DNA of 64,000 nt, taken from Methylobacterium sp. E-005. Lineage in GTDB: Bacteria > Pseudomonadota > Alphaproteobacteria > Rhizobiales > Beijerinckiaceae. Below the pieces are notes generated by a model that was not told where the DNA came from, made no database searches, and saw only the letters and a list, made by a program, of their open reading frames with translations. The position numbers were made by a program, and so were the translations under genes. Of this stretch, positions 63,575-64,000 are shown one piece after another. Numbering within the stretch: the stretch's first letter is position 1; every line of letters starts with the position of its first letter. The stretch lies in the NCBI RefSeq assembly GCF_022829725.1, contig NZ_JAKSYG010000164.1, forward strand, positions 48,254-112,253. Direction: 5' to 3'.

Positions 63575-64000
63575 ATGCGGTTCGCGGTTTCCAAGGTGCA
63601 GGGACTGGTGTCCGACTCTGCATCACGTCGGCTCTCCCGTGGCCGCCGTGCGGTGCGCGGCTTGGCCCTGGCGGTCCTCGGCCTCGCCGGCCTCGCCGCC
63701 ACGGCCGAAGCCCAGACGCTGGCGAGCCTGCCCGCCGAGGTCGGCGCCCGGGTGCAGGGCGACGCGAAGCCGATAGCGGCGTGGGTGACGTTCTGCCAGA
63801 GCTACGCGGCTGAGTGCGCGGTCGACCGGACCGAGCCGGCCCGCATCAGCCTCACCCCCGCCACCTGGGCGACGATCGTGTCGGTCAACCGCCGGGTCAA
63901 CAAGGCGGTCGAGCCGATGACCGATCAGGACCACCTGCACGTGGCCGACCGCTGGGATCTGGCCGAGGACGGCATCGGCGATTGCGAGGATTTCCAGCTG
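63575..64000 (+). CDS. Bacterial transglutaminase-like cysteine protease (partial)
   Basis: The frame runs off the window after 142 residues. After a signal-like hydrophobic stretch (ALAVLGLAGLAATAEAQ, about residues 31-48) it carries the BTLCP hallmarks WATIVSVNRRVNKAVEPMTD and GIGDCEDFQL, with catalytic Cys137. The catalytic His and Asp lie beyond the end. BTLCP proteins are periplasmic cysteine proteases, and members related to LapG process surface adhesins. Two CtrA-type boxes upstream suggest cell-cycle control. It is divergent from the cytochrome c gene. Confidence 0.85.
   Translation, partial: MRFAVSKVQGLVSDSASRRLSRGRRAVRGLALAVLGLAGLAATAEAQTLASLPAEVGARVQGDAKPIAAWVTFCQSYAAECAVDRTEPARISLTPATWATIVSVNRRVNKAVEPMTDQDHLHVADRWDLAEDGIGDCEDFQL

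Overview
The window is 64 kb of GC-rich (about 70%) alphaproteobacterial chromosome with tightly packed genes. It fits Methylobacterium or Methylorubrum best. The supporting signs are a CbbR/QscR-type regulator next to fructose bisphosphatase and phosphoribulokinase with no RuBisCO nearby, a four-cysteine cytochrome c of the type linked to methanol metabolism, several chemoreceptors, a SWIB protein with a Lys/Ala-rich tail, and Rhizobiales-style intergenic palindromes. No rRNA, tRNA, CRISPR array, transposase or prophage was recognised.

Layout. 0-5.4 kb: an FMN/PPOX-type protein, a glutathione S-transferase with a divergent LysR regulator, an MFS exporter and a ferredoxin-reductase-like flavoenzyme. 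5.4-10 kb: cbbR facing fbp-prk-rpe-cbbY. 10-17.4 kb: three tandem chemoreceptors of the same architecture, each behind an AT-rich leader; a decayed copy of the cbbY 3' end lies after the first. 17.5-24 kb: an SDR, a YebC regulator, and a surface-glycan-like group (GT2 glycosyltransferase, polytopic membrane protein, methyltransferase, ruined SGNH acetyltransferase). 24-30 kb: Ada, a DUF5666 Gly-rich secreted protein with an HTH-containing DUF6502 protein, small secreted proteins, an Omp25-like barrel, a phospholipase A2-like protein and GrpE.

30-42 kb: GlnD and a TAXI-type binding protein, then on the other strand a genome-maintenance block: recX, a radical SAM DNA-repair protein, a DUF4130-UdgX fusion, a MntA/HepT module and polA. 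42-50.5 kb: a GrpB-like nucleotidyltransferase, a soluble hybrid kinase, quinone reductase, adenosine kinase-like PfkB, Uma2, an MFS symporter and glutaminase. 50.5-57 kb: an ABC exporter, an MFS protein coupled to a PRC-barrel protein, a lipoprotein, a second PRC-barrel protein, DUF2721 and SWIB. 57.6-64 kb: an SDR, a DHA2 exporter, a FIST-protein/hybrid-kinase pair resembling NosP-NahK, the cytochrome c, and a transglutaminase-like protease that runs off the end behind two CtrA-type boxes.

The points most worth following are the RuBisCO-free cbb cluster (phosphoribulokinase may make a signal rather than feed CO2 fixation), the receptor array with its fossil cbbY tail, the radical SAM/UdgX repair pair, the DUF6502/DUF5666 locus with repeated GTGGGA half-sites, the paired CtrA boxes, and a 116-bp palindrome present twice, one copy of which supplies a gene's stop codon.
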